NCBI GenBank assembly: GCA_027946365.1
Contig: JAPEUQ010000016.1
Span: forward strand, 372,001-436,000
Reading direction: 5' to 3'
From: Kalmusia sp. IMI 367209
Taxonomy: Eukaryota > Ascomycota > Dothideomycetes > Pleosporales > Didymosphaeriaceae
Length of the DNA stretch: 64,000 nt
Shown: positions 1-11,131 of the stretch, one piece after another
How the letters are laid out: the number at the start of each line of letters is the position of its first letter
Numbering within the stretch: position 1 is the first letter of the stretch
Notes under the pieces: generated by a model
What the model saw: only the letters and a program-made list of their open reading frames with translations
Databases searched by the model: none
Told to the model about the DNA's origin: nothing
Program-made: the position numbers and the translations under genes

Positions 1-203
1 CAGTCGTAACTGGAGGCATCGTGAGTCTTCTTGCCATTGGCCATCGAATGTTCTAGCTTGTTCCCGAGCAAGGTGACACGCCGCCAGTGGACACTGCTGG
101 TGCTACGTCATCACGAAGCGAGACACTAGTCCTCGTTCGATGCTAGCTCCGGAGCGGCTTCGGGCGGGTCGCTGTCTTGATGTCGTGAGGAGGGATGGGA
201 TTA

Positions 204-1100
204 TTAGTCCTCATCCGAGATGTCCATGCTCTCTCCTGAGGTGGTGGTGGAGGTTTCGGTATCCTCATCCGAGATGTCCATAGCATCTGACCCCAGCTCG
301 TCAGAAATTACCTTGTTCCCCCGCTTCTCCCACTCTTCGACCACTTTCGAGCCTTTCGCTTCTATAGCCCGTGGGATCTCGGGCCAGTTCACGAAGCCGA
401 TTTGGGGGACTGGGTATGAATGAGACATGTTGGTGGCTTGGATATCTGCAAGACCATTCATCCTGCTGGCGCAATGCCCCTTCACCCAGATGAGCTCTAC
501 GCGGACTCCCAAGCTCAAAAGCTGTTCTGTCCGGTCGAACAAGAGTTGGACCGCCAATGGCTCGTCGTCATCCAGGATGGGCCCCAAAGGCACTGTTGTC
601 CGTGAGTTTTGTAGTGCCTGTAGGATTGATCTGGCGTCCGTGTATACACGGATGGTATTGAGCCGGCCTCGCTCGAAGTACTCCTCGAGGGCCAATCCTA
701 AGGCGGCGGCGATGCCGTACAACTCTGCATCACCACTACTGGAGGTGTTTATGCCGAGACGGTAGGCACGCTGCCCTTCTACTTTCACGTCGCCAACTGG
801 ACCGATCTCCGATCCCCACACGACACCAGCACCGGCGCGCTCACGTGTCAGACTGCCGTCTGACCAGTACGCCATCCATTGATGGACGGGTACGCCCTTG
901 CTGCTTTCTCGCCCCACTCTCCTCCTCTCCACGAGGGACTCGAGGCGAAGGTTGTCGGCGAGCCTTGCATCCTCATCGCTGGGGATCACGATGGTCCCCG
1001 GGAAGAGGCGGTCTCTAGTCACTGTCCGAAAGATGTATTCATGGCGCGCACGTTGCCTGCGGCAGTAGCTCTGGTACGTCATCTTGTAGGTACTATTCAA
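204..1100 (-). CDS. Stand-alone RNase H-fold domain protein
   Basis: This single-exon frame encodes 298 aa. The middle carries a type-1 RNase H fold with its acidic catalytic set visible: D81 in YWSDGS, E126 in GDAELYG, D155 in VYTDAR, and H209/D219 in KGHCASRMNGLADIQA. Family knowledge: such domains cleave the RNA strand of RNA/DNA hybrids, and solitary versions are common in filamentous fungi, often as relatives of non-LTR retroelement RNase H. No reverse transcriptase is visible beside it, so a domesticated or orphan role is inferred. The C-terminal 30 residues are acidic and repeat MDISDED twice. An alternative start is Met7. The RNase H fold is certain; its biological substrate is unknown. 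Confidence 0.8.
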   Translation of the reverse strand: MNSTYKMTYQSYCRRQRARHEYIFRTVTRDRLFPGTIVIPSDEDARLADNLRLESLVERRRVGRESSKGVPVHQWMAYWSDGSLTRERAGAGVVWGSEIGPVGDVKVEGQRAYRLGINTSSSGDAELYGIAAALGLALEEYFERGRLNTIRVYTDARSILQALQNSRTTVPLGPILDDDEPLAVQLLFDRTEQLLSLGVRVELIWVKGHCASRMNGLADIQATNMSHSYPVPQIGFVNWPEIPRAIEAKGSKVVEEWEKRGNKVISDELGSDAMDISDEDTETSTTTSGESMDISDED

Positions 1101-1687
1101 AAGTCAGCACTGTCCTAGAGACGAAAAGAGAAGAAGCAAGCCGTGAAAGTTATATCTGTTAGGCTCCGTTTGCTCCGTTGCCGGCCGCAACGCGGTGAAG
1201 GAAAGTATTCACCGGTGAATAAGACACACTAATTTCGCACGGCAACTGCATTTGTGGAAGATTCATTTTGTACCCTTACAATGCACTTTGCCATGACCGT
1301 AGATATCAGATGGAATGAATTTATTGGCATTCACAGATCGACGGTTTGGCAGTATTTCCTTACGAGGGCAGCAAAGAGCTAGAGGTATGTTGTTGGCTGA
1401 ATTATCCTCGAGTACATAAGACCTGAAGTATACAGAAAGTACATAAAAAGACCATCTGTAAACGTCTTCTCCGGAGTCACGGCACTCCTTCAAGAAACTA
1501 AAGACACATTGTGATCATGTTGGCCCAGGATACATTATACACACAAGCACTAGCTTGGGATTCACATCTCAACCTGGCATCATAACACCCACTACGGCCT
1601 TTCTAACGCCTAAACCACTTCGCTTTAGACTTCCCAGCCCTAACCAGTCTGACCGCCACAAATCCCTCTACCACATTTGACGCTGCC
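1101..1687. other. Intergenic region, no gene seen
   Basis: This is the upstream region of the RNase H-like gene and the downstream region of the SDR gene. Only short unsupported frames occur on either strand. It probably holds the RNase H promoter and the SDR 3' UTR. Confidence 0.4.
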
Positions 1688-2569
1688 CTAAACCATCCTT
1701 CCTTCTTTAGCAACACTCTCCGCAATCTTGACTAAGTCATCATTCAGCAGAGGATCTTTCTCAATGCCCTTTACAACCTGATCTAACATCGCCGCCGCAA
1801 TCTGCCCCACATAGATACTCGACAATCCCACAGCTAAGTTTAACACTCCCGCGAATGCGCGCTTAGCTAAGTTGTTCGGGTTGGTGATGAGACCTGGCTT
1901 TGCGGCTGTGGCTTCCATGGAGTGCTCTGCGGCGAAGGAGAGGACTTGACTCTCTGTCTCACCCTGTTACATTTCAATACAAATAGGACCCAAAACGTGT
2001 CCCCAAATCTAGAGCTCATAGAAAGCGTGATGAGAGGTGGTGCTAAGGAAGAAAGAGACATACTCTCATAAGACTATACTTTGGCCTGAAGCTTGGCGTC
2101 TTCGTCTGATCCCTTTCGGCCGCAATCCCACTCATATACACAAATCGGAACGGCTTACCCACACCAGCTTCGTACATCGTCCGCAAGCCTACCATGGTCG
2201 ATGTTTGGCAGACTCTCACGACTTCTTCCCAGGGGTGGTTCGCTGATTTGGATGGGGTTATAGCGATCGTCCTTTTCCAATATTTTTTAGCCATTACATT
2301 ATATATGTATGGGCTGCTGAGACTACTATGATAGGTCATAGTGTGACGTACCAGATACACCCATCTGCACCCTTGAATGCGCTCCTAGCATCATCATCGT
2401 ACTGATCGTAGTCCTTGATAACAACGTTCTTGAGCTTTTGAGATTGGATAGATGAAGCGAGTGCGCGTCGCGTGACAGCGACAACAGAGGTGATATCAGT
2501 TCTAAGGAGGCTTTGGCGGAGGATCTCGCTGCCTACGAAGCCTGTTGCGCCGACGATGATGATTTTCAT
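1688..2569 (-). CDS. Atypical SDR / NAD(P)-binding Rossmann protein
   Basis: Three exons are read on the minus strand: 2569-2352, 2271-2064 and 1963-1688, giving 233 aa. Introns start gtacgt and gtatgt and end in ag; the first joins phase 1 to give CIW-TIAITP and the second joins LMR-GETES. The N-terminus has the dinucleotide-binding motif GATGFVGSEIL (residues about 7-17) directly after a beta strand, as in NmrA/atypical SDR proteins. A later YMSG segment is typical of nucleoside-diphosphate-sugar epimerase-like members. The length is short for the family, and no classic YxxxK pair is evident. The substrate is unknown. It is divergent from the amidase gene, with a shared 0.57-kb promoter. 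Confidence 0.8.
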
Positions 2570-3144
2570 TGCGTTATTTTTCTTAAATGGAAGGCCAATG
2601 TAGTGAGTAAGGCTGCAAGGGGTCGGGCTGTTTCTTTATAGGGAAGCTTACGTGTTTACGTGGGATTCTTTGTGAGGCGTAGTCAACTGTACGGGGTTAA
2701 ATATTATCTCCGGAGCATAGCGCAGTTGCTCAGGTTAGGCAAGTTGTCTTAAACTGAGCACGCCTGAACGACGGATGGGACTATGTTTAAGACATCGTAT
2801 CTAAATCTGTAGGCGATCAAGATCCTAATGACTCTGGAGGACGTCGTCTCCAGGAACATCAAATTATAAGACGACACACAGCGCAACAATGATCTTCAAG
2901 CCACGATCATCGGCATGAAACCGAGAAAGCTAAGTTACTACCTCTTCCATATAAAGAGGAAGAAGAAAGGGGCTTTCTCTATCAATTGACATTTGCTGTG
3001 CTCGCTCCACTCCTCGCAAAACCTCCACATCTCCACACCACACTAACCCCTTTAGTCCAACCTCGGCTCCTACCCCATCCCGAATCAAATACATCTCCGC
3101 TTCCTCTCTGCTGAACCGACCCTCTGGTATTTACACACTCCGCA
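2570..3144. promoter_or_regulatory. Shared divergent promoter, SDR and amidase
   Basis: This 575-bp gap separates two genes transcribed away from each other. The sequence before the amidase ATG is pyrimidine-rich (ctccactcctcgc, ctccacatctcc), as is usual for fungal 5' leaders. No coding potential is visible. Confidence 0.4.
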
Positions 3145-4934
3145 ATGACTTCGAATCAGCTCCAATTGCCACCTAAATGGCAGCTCATCTCATGGCAGAA
3201 GAAAGATGAACAGTACGCACGCATACCGTCTGAATGGTTGATTCCGAGCGGAAAGCTTCCGGCATCCGGCGTAACGAATTATCTAGATATTCCGAGGAAG
3301 TGTGGGGTGTTGAATGAGGAAGAGCTAAGGCTGACTGAGAGGTATGATGCTAGTGGATTGGGGGAGGCCATTGGGAGGCAGGAGGTGAAGAGTGTAGATG
3401 TTGTACAAGCTTTTTGCAAGGTATGCAGTGTTGAACATCGTTTGATTTGGTCCACGTCGAAAGCCTACACTAACACGAAGTCAGAGAGCTGCTATAGCAC
3501 ACCAGCTAACAAATTGCTTAACCGAGATTTTCTTTGACGATGCATTGAAGAGAGCGAAAGAGCTAGACGACCATTTGGCATCGGGTAAGCCGCCTCTAAG
3601 CGCGCTGCACGGCGTTCCGATATCTATAAAAGATACGTTCAACATCAAAGGCTACGATGCATCCATTGGTATTGCCGCACTGTGTTTCAAGCCCGCGCAG
3701 GATAATTCCGTTTTGGTGGATGTCCTACTTAATGCAGGAGCAGTGCTCTATTGCAAGACGAATGTTCCACAAACGCTTGCGGCGCTGGACTCGCACAATA
3801 ATGTGTTCGGGCGGACACTCAATCCGCTGAATACTGCTGTGACGGCGGGTGGTAGCTCGGGCGGTGAGGCTGCACTTCTTGCACTGAGGGGCTCGGTCCT
3901 AGGCGTAGGCACAGATGTTGGTGGCTCAATCCGCATCCCTGCCATGTGCGAAGGGCTCTTTGGTATAAAGCCGAGTTGGGAGCGTATTCCGTATGCTGGG
4001 CAAGAAGGCGGAAACAAGCCTGCGGTCGCAAAAGTCGGCGTCAGCGCGAGCGCAGGTCCTTTAGCACACTCCATGCGGGATATCGAACTGTTCTTCAAGA
4101 CGGTGTCAGAGAAAAAGCCGTGGGAACTAGATCCAGATGTTATTCCGGGACCGTGGAACTCACTTTCTACTGTAGCTGGGAAGAAACTACGTATCGGTGT
4201 TGTGAAACGAGACGGGGTTATGGAGCCGCATCCGCCGATTCTGAGGTTGCTTGATGAAGTTGCTGTGAAGATGCGTAGAGCGGGTATCGAAGTTTTTGAA
4301 ATGGATATTGCAGCACTATTTTCGCAGTGTCAGTCGCTCGCAAACGCGTTGATGGGAGTTGAAGGTGGAAACGCAATGTTCGATCTCCTTGAATCGCACG
4401 ACGAACCACTCTCGCCCTGGATCAAGCCACGCATGCGCCGCAAAGAATCTTTGGTATTCGATAAAATCCGGGAACTACACGCACGGAGAACCAGACTACA
4501 GACTGAGTTTCTTCAAATTTGGAGAGGCATTGATGCATTCATATGCCCCGTAGCACCTCATCCAGTGCCGGAGATAGATAAGTATAACGGCGTTAGCTAT
4601 ACAAGTGCCTTCATGCTACTGGACTATCCAGCAGGCACTGTCCCGGTACGGATGTTTGAGATGCGTGATATCGAAGGTGAGATGCCCAAGACAAAAGTAC
4701 GTAACAGCTGGGATCAGAGGAACAGAGAATTATGTAAGTAGAGAACGAAGTAGAGATTCGAGTTGTGCTAATTCTTCGACAGGGACGAAAGTCGACCGAT
4801 CGGTTTATGTCGGAACGCCGCTATGCGTGCAGGTAGTAGCGCCGAAGCTTGAAGAGAGGCGGCTTTGTGAGGCTATGAAGGTAATAGACGAGGCCTTGAG
4901 GAGCAATGGGCCGGCTGCAACTTCGAGGTTGTAG
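3145..4934 (+). CDS. Amidase-signature family hydrolase
   Basis: The three exons are 3145-3420, 3485-4733 and 4783-4934, coding for 558 aa. Intron 1 (gtatgc..tcag) restores VVQAFC-KRAAIAHQ; intron 2 (gtaagt..gacag) restores ELW-TKVDRSVYVG. The amidase signature is complete: Lys141 in SIKDTF, the Gly/Ser loop GGSSGGE (Ser216/217) and the nucleophile Ser240 in GTDVGGSIRIP, so the Ser-cisSer-Lys triad is intact. Family knowledge: these enzymes hydrolyse carboxamides; fungal homologues include acetamidase and fatty-acid-amide-hydrolase-like proteins. The length is normal. No signal peptide is seen, suggesting an intracellular enzyme. The exact amide substrate cannot be told from sequence. Confidence 0.9.
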
Positions 4935-5618
4935 AAACAGAAACTGTCTCTCTGGCAAATGTCTCTTGCCTAAGCACGGTACTTAGTACACGTGAAACAG
5001 TGCGGATGTCGCTCGCGGAGCGTACTATATCATATATCGCCGTGTGCGAGGAGATGGAAAAGCTATAGGCTGGACCGGCGCCCTAAAGAAAAGAACATTT
5101 GCGACTTATCATTTGCAACGTTGAGCACATGATGATTGAATCGTATAGTTAATAGACAATATTTTGAGAAACTCTCTCACGCGTATTGTTTACTCTGAGA
5201 AAATTCTGCTCCGAATGGGTGTCCAGGCTGTTGTCGTACTACCGTAGGCTGGCGAGTCCAAGGGGTATCGTGCGTCAAAAATGGGTCAGGTTGACAAAGC
5301 ATCGATCTAGTAATCTAATTCTACCAGTAAAACCAGGATGAGGCCGTCCTGATTGGGACAACGCTTATTGTCTCACTGTTGGGGTATGTTCGTCACGGCT
5401 TCAGACCATTCGAGAACGGTTAGAGTGGTGATGACCGCACTTTTCTCGGCTCCGGCGGGGTAGATCCACAGTACCCCTCATCAGCCTCGTACACGTGTCA
5501 AATTGCAAAGAGAGTAAGCATCAAATCTCATCGCCTTCCTTGACACAGACGATATATTATTTACAACTCAACGATTCGCCATCAGACTCGAATATCCACT
5601 CTGATATTTTCAGATCGA
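4935..5618. other. Intergenic region, no gene seen
   Basis: This is the 3' flank of the amidase gene followed by the upstream flank of the tRNA gene. No supported reading frame is present. Confidence 0.4.
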
Positions 5619-5700
5619 GCCGGCATGGCGCAGTGGTAACGCGTCGCACTTGTACATCAAGCAAATGCGAAGATCCCTAGTTCAATTCTGGGTGTCGGCA
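5619..5700 (+). tRNA. tRNA-Thr (anticodon TGT) with a short intron
   Basis: The cloverleaf can be drawn by eye. The acceptor stem GCCGGCA pairs with TGTCGGC (one G-T) and leaves discriminator A at 5700. The D-stem is GCGC/GCGT with GTGGTAA in the loop. The anticodon stem TCGCA pairs with TGCGA, and the T-arm CCTAG pairs with CTGGG around TTCAATT. The loop between the anticodon-stem strands is 17 nt instead of 7, which fits an intron of about 10 nt (catcaagcaa) after position 37; removing it leaves CTTGTAA with anticodon TGT. No CCA is encoded, as in eukaryotes. T-rich sequence downstream (from about 5717) can terminate Pol III. Confidence 0.85.
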
Positions 5701-7753
5701 TTCTTTACAGAGAGATGCAATTTTTTGCAATTTTTATTTTGCTTCAGTCTTTTCTGCTGGTGGGTGTGGACGGAAGCGGACCAATGAACTGAGGGATTGT
5801 CGGGGCTTCACGGGGCTTGTGGTACGGTACAAGCAAGTGCGAAGATACCATAAGCTGGTACTGATTCGAATATTGTTGTATGTAATCCTAATACGAATTA
5901 GCAGTTCTTGGTGTCAGCAACAAATTTTCTTATTAGAATTTTTTGAGCTCTATGGAGGAGGCAGGTTACGCTGGGCGGAAAGTGGGCCAACCACTCTCTT
6001 TTGCTCATCATGGCTACGGGCTTTCGTTGGGTCGCTCACGTCGAGTACACCCTTTACTTGAAGTGCACTTTGGTATTTGAATTTTGGAAATAATGTTGCT
6101 TTTTCTCATGCACTCAACGATCATACATGATTCTTCTCCACCATTAGTGCACTCAAACAGTGCCGCAATAAAGAAACACCCGAGGCCTTGCAGCTACACA
6201 AGAAATGTATCATTCCGTCTCCTACTTCCAGCCCACAATTACCATGTCATCGCTAAGTTCTTCAAGATCCTTCATGGATAATCTAGAAGCATTTCTCCCT
6301 CGAAAACCTCACCCCGCCCACTCTCGAGGCCTGTCGCGTGTCGGTTATACTAGACGCTCCCAGCGCCAGGTGTCGCGCACGATTAATATCGTGCAAATTG
6401 TATGCAAAAATCTGCGATGAGAGTATTTGACTTCTCGCTTGGTCCTAATATCGATGCGGTGTCGCTCGTATTGCGGTGGAAGCTAATCATTCATCATTGC
6501 AAACCGCGTCGTGCAAGAAGCTCCCCTATGAGAACACCCCGCCGACTTCTTGCTCTTGAAAAGTGGAGCGTTGCGTTGCTACTACCGCTGGTACCTCGAG
6601 ACTAGGGTCCGTTCCTGTCCCATGTCATTTGTGGTTGTCTATTGTCAAACGAAGAATTTGTGTCAAAGTCGCGCTCAGTTGTGGTACCGTGGGATGACTC
6701 GGCAAGATGTACTAAGATTGCTTTATCGTAAAGCGCGGTGTTGTATGGGATGTCCATCTTGTACAAATCGTCGTGAATGGAAGGCAATTCTTCATCGTCC
6801 ATTCAGCGCCGCACTGAAACAACACGCCACGAGTGTCGTGATTATGTTAGGTTATGAACAATTGGTAGCCGCCGCATCATGGGATCGGTGAAGTCCTATC
6901 GGGAAGGCTGGATTCGATTAGCATGATCAGAGCATGTAGATAGACGTTGATTTACTTGTGGATGATCTATTGCATTCGGCAATCACAATGACGATTCTTG
7001 TCTCATGAACTTGGCAGCGAGTCATCAGATGATATGTGCTCATCATACTTACGGTCATCATCTCCGTCGTCGGATGGCTCATATTTGGTGGTTTTCTCAT
7101 TGTCTAGAGAAGTACTATGTTCGTTCAAGTCCTTGAGACGGTTCATTCCGCGTAAAAGAGCGAGAAGGTTCCACTTTAGAATAGCTATTGAGAACCTGTA
7201 CCTTGCGATGCTGGTACTGATAATTGAATGAGTTTACAGATATCGTAAGTATCTTTTCGTTCATCAAATACGGCGATTTACGCACTAGGGGAAAGAAAAT
7301 CAGCTCTTACTTAACTGATCAGAACGTTGCGTGCGTTGACTTCGTGCCATGCAAGTCGACATTTGGAGATCGAGAAATGCCAATTCTAGAAGGAGCGTCG
7401 CCTGGAGAGCCAGTAAACTAGTACCGAAAGTATTATTATACAAAGAGCCAGTACCAAGAAAGGCCGTTGCGATTGTTACCAGAAGAACTAGTGTTCAGGA
7501 GACTAGAGCAATTAGTGGAATCTAGAGGGTAGTGAGTCCTCGTCAGCGTCATCGTCATCGCCGGTCTGATCATTTCCAGAGCCATCAGAATCATTGAATT
7601 GTCAAGACTATTGTGAGGAGCTCTAGGCTTATTGATCTTTCCAAAAGCAGCACGCAACAGGTTTAAGGCACACAAGCAACGCATCCAAAAGCTCAACGGG
7701 TTTAGAATAGAATAAGTACCTTAGTCATTATGTGTCTCCTTCATACTCACATG
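5701..7753. other. Gene-poor stretch with acidic ORF remnants
   Basis: No intact gene can be supported in these 2 kb. On the minus strand, about 7227-7003 is open for about 75 codons, contains WNLLALLRGMN, and ends in an acidic tail SSDDSLPSS before a stop. A second minus-strand segment, about 7590-7528, ends in GDDDDADEDSLPSRFH before a stop. The similar acidic ends suggest decayed copies of one gene type. The rest looks non-coding. Confidence 0.3.
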
Positions 7754-8081
7754 CTAAGCGATGGCAGTACCATGATCTTCTGACCAAGCGGCCTTGAAAC
7801 CTACCATAGTAGCAAAGAGCTCAGCAATATCAGACTTCTCGTGGTCGTCAGCCGGTGGGGCATCGCTATGACATGAAGCAGTGTTTTAAGGTCCGATATG
7901 TGCGTGGCGGAGATCGAGCATAGATGTTGGCGTCTTCGATATGAGACGAATATTTCCCGTCAGTGAGATCGCTTCCTTTCTCCATAAACTTCTCAGAAGC
8001 CCACTCAATCTCCAACGAGTCAAATTCGATACGAAAAACTACATAGTCATCAACTTCCCGAATCTGTGGCAGTTGATCCGA
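7754..8081 (-). pseudogene. Probable remnant with an RNase H-like piece
   Basis: Reading the minus strand, one frame from about 8081 is open for some 75 codons (QLPQIREVDDYVVFRIEF onward) with no usable ATG. A downstream segment in another phase reads SDIAELFATMVGFKAAWSED and stops at 7756-7754. The AELFATMVGFKAA part resembles the second acidic strand and helix of RNase H folds (compare AELYGIAAALGLAL in the protein at the window's left end). No intron joining the two parts was found. I infer a broken gene or a model with exons I could not resolve. Confidence 0.3.
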
Positions 8082-8160
8082 TCAAGAGGCAAGCGCCCAA
8101 AACAGCTCACCCCGGATAGACGCAGCATCAATCCATGCCTGTGAAGTAACCAATCTACCA

Positions 8161-9334
8161 TCATACAGGTGCCTCATTTTTGAGCAGACGCGATATCAAC
8201 CAGGCTGCAAGATCCCTCCGCTCCTTGATTGTCGGGTCCCCAGACCAAATTTCATTGAAACACGAATTATCAACCACGACTGTGACTTCCTCAAGAGGTA
8301 AGACTCTCAGCCCCAGGAGTGCTTCAAACGCCCCTTCTCTCCACGACATGTCCTCGATTGGTGCGGATTGCTGTCCGTAACCAACGTATCGAGTCACATT
8401 GGCCAAATCGACATGCAACGTGCGGAGTTGTGGAAATTTTGCGCGGGGATCCGAAGAAAGTACTTCTTTCCAAGCCGCGGCTTCGAGATCTAGGATAGGC
8501 CGCGATAACAATGGCACTACTAAAGCTTCCGTATTGCGGTATAGACCCCGCGACCACCCTAACAATCGATAACGTTCCAAGATAGCGCCATGGACCGGGG
8601 TACACCATTCATGGCCTGGCGGCCGTGACTGGTTGGTCTTAATCTCTGGTCTGTCTGGAATTGATATTAGTCTCACGTAGACGACATTTAAGAAGTATCG
8701 TCAAATGTACGATAACGGTTAGAGGTCACTCACCAAAGTCTTTAGAGTAAAAGATATCCATATGCAACAACAGAGCACGAATGCTGGCTCGTGTCTGAGG
8801 TGATAGCCTTGTAGTAAAGATATGGAAAACGGAAGCGATGTGGAAAGTGAACGTGAGATGGGAATACAGCCAGTCACGTACTTCGTCTGCTACCCACCGA
8901 CTTGTGAAGATCAGTGGATGGATTAGGCCTGGTCGAAAGGATACACTCTTTACGTTTGGCACTGGTGCATCGTTGTAGACAGAGCCATTGTTTGAGGGGC
9001 GATGCGAAGCAAGATAGCACGAGCAATGATCAGGTATTTTCTCATCTCCCATCGTCTGACGTGGAGTAGAAAGTTCAGGGCGTCTCGTACGGCTATCAGG
9101 GACCATCGAACCGTATGTCTGGATAGGGTCGATCATATCATGTAGGAAATACTGGTATATTTCCTGTTGGGTCTGGTTCGAGACACAGGAGTAGTGACGA
9201 AGACTCTCTCTAGGTAGATCCGATTGTAGCTCGATATGAACCATCGCCGGCTCAGCAGGAGGCTCCGGCGCATCGAAAACGAGGTATGAGTATATCTCGA
9301 GTCGCAACTCAGGGGGGAGGGATGAGAAAGACAT
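8161..9334 (-). CDS. F-box-like / DUF7730-type protein
   Basis: The two exons are 9334-8734 and 8654-8161, coding for 364 aa. The intron begins gtgagt and ends ttccag, joining SKDF-G/D-RPEIK in phase 1. The N-terminus has SSLPPELRLEIYSYLV (residues 4-19), the F-box-like helix that opens many fungal proteins with otherwise unrecognised C-termini. No catalytic motif is visible. F-box-like proteins can act as SCF ubiquitin-ligase adaptors, but many fungal members are uncharacterised. An in-frame start 38 codons upstream (9448) is possible; I chose Met9334 because the conserved block begins right after it. Confidence 0.75.
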
Positions 9335-10123
9335 CTTCGTAATACGTGAGGAGTGAGTAGTTTGCTGACAATGGAAATGCTCCTTTCGCCTGTGAAGCGG
9401 GGCGATGCAAAAGTTTGGTGACAGTGTCTGAAAGTCAACGTGGGGCAATGAGTTACTTAAAAGCTTGATACTTTGTGCAACTTGGATAAGTCAGCAAGCG
9501 CTAAATTCCAAATAGCCCCCACGGTGTGAATGCGAATTGCACATTGACACAAATAGAAACTGCACTTGGATCAATGAATGCACATTAAGACAATTGCGCT
9601 ACTCCTCTCATAAGAGCGAAGGATGTACTTACACAAAAGCTAGCAGCATGTCTGTATCGATATGTTTACAGGAAGCCGACTGAATGCATTCCAATATCAG
9701 CAACCTAGTTAGCTATGCTCCCGGCGTTACCACATTTGTTGTTCATCTTCTCAGTCTCGTACTCCATTGTGATAGAATGCATGATCGAGGAGTGACATTT
9801 CTATGAAAATTCGACTATAGACTACACTAGGAGATAGGACGCAAAGAGGACAAAAACCGCTCTAGAACATATGAAAGACCGAGGGTATATACACCGTTAT
9901 GCCGAGCCATCCGGACATCCAACCGTCGAACGCCTTCTTTGCCATGCCGAGAATAGAGAAAATGTGCGTGAAGCAGATGCGCATATCCTGCGCTGAAATA
10001 GACAGAGAAGTATACGTCGATGAGGCTATAAAAACAGCTGAGAAGAGAAACCCACAATGTGCTGGGTATGTATGCTAAGGAAAGATCAGTAGAGAGTGAT
10101 TAAACGACTGATGAACACAAAGG
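9335..10123. other. Intergenic region, no gene seen
   Basis: This lies between the F-box-like gene's 5' end and the 3' end of the RNR inhibitor gene. Short frames exist but none has recognisable content. Confidence 0.4.
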
Positions 10124-11131
10124 TCATATCCCGCCCATGTCGACCTCTCTCCCCGCGGCCCATGGCCGCAAAAATTCAGCTTCGTCAAAGTCACCGGGGC
10201 TACCGACGAGGACCCGGCCCTCTTGCTCTGCATTCTCCAGATCCATATCCACGTCCGCTTCCTTGACAATCATGCCATCGACGTCCATCGCTCTCAGACC
10301 CATTCTCCTCGTCTTAGGTTGTGCAAACGGCCTCAGAGGAGCTTGCGGGAAGCTGACGCCGGGTGGAGGCGTCGCCGACAGCGGAGAGATAGGGACCTCG
10401 TCTTCGGCGACCTTCATAGGTATCTTGAACAAGAAATTTGAATTTAAGCGGACGGGCGTTTCGTCTTCGTCTTGCCATGAGCGCTTCTGAAGATTGGCAG
10501 GGTTGGGCGGTCGCAGCGAGGAATTCGAAATGGACGAGTCGATCGAGGATTGCGTGCTAAATGGTTGTGTGAAGGCTTCGGCGGGCAAAGGAAAGATATT
10601 CAGCGCTCGCTCGCCCGAGGCATCGGCGCCGCCGTACAGATGCACATTGGTGACAGGCTGCTCAGCGTATCCGCCAATCTTCTGCAGGCCGCAGAACGGT
10701 AGCAGCTCCCGCTGGTGCTGGACATGGGCGGGCACTGGATCGCGGGGCGGCTTGACGCTGTATTCGGCGGTAGTCGTGGTTGTTATGGTCGCGGTCGAGG
10801 AGCCGTTCGGGGACCTGGAGAGGGTGGTCTGAATGGTGGGAAGCGAGACTGTCTTGTGCGTCTTGTAGCCCTCAGGGACACTCTTCCGCACCCGCATCCC
10901 GACGCTCAGCAGGTCGGCCTGCACAGTCCCAGGTAGGTGCTGGTGATGTTGATGCTTCGCTCCACTAGCGCTAGATCGGGGTCGGGTAGTCGGGCCAGGA
11001 CCCCGCTCGTCGTCGCTCTCTGAAGAGGCGCCGTAGTCGTAGGGCGCAAAGTAGGTGGTGATGGACGGCTGGAACGGGCGCTTGTTCCTGTGGGCGGTAG
11101 AGGAGGCCTGGGAATGCGTGCCGAGTGGCAT
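10124..11131 (-). CDS. Ribonucleotide reductase inhibitor (RNR_inhib, Spd1/Dif1-like)
   Basis: This single exon encodes 335 aa. Two conserved blocks identify it: KRPFQPSITTYF at residues 17-28 (the Hug-like motif shared with Dif1/Spd1/Sml1-type proteins) and VQADLLSVGMRVRKSVPEGYKT at about 70-91, typical of the fungal RNR_inhib family. Family knowledge: these small, mostly disordered proteins restrain ribonucleotide reductase by binding its subunits or controlling small-subunit localisation, and are removed in S phase or after DNA damage. The rest is low-complexity, rich in Ser/Pro/Thr with a TTTTTT run. The frame stays open 109 codons upstream (to 11458), but Met11131 directly precedes the conserved block. 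Confidence 0.85.
   Translation of the reverse strand: MPLGTHSQASSTAHRNKRPFQPSITTYFAPYDYGASSESDDERGPGPTTRPRSSASGAKHQHHQHLPGTVQADLLSVGMRVRKSVPEGYKTHKTVSLPTIQTTLSRSPNGSSTATITTTTTAEYSVKPPRDPVPAHVQHQRELLPFCGLQKIGGYAEQPVTNVHLYGGADASGERALNIFPLPAEAFTQPFSTQSSIDSSISNSSLRPPNPANLQKRSWQDEDETPVRLNSNFLFKIPMKVAEDEVPISPLSATPPPGVSFPQAPLRPFAQPKTRRMGLRAMDVDGMIVKEADVDMDLENAEQEGRVLVGSPGDFDEAEFLRPWAAGREVDMGGI

Noticed and set aside
1263..1493. 76-codon minus-strand frame between the RNase H and SDR genes
   Set aside because: It has no motif and no sign of coding composition; it is probably chance.
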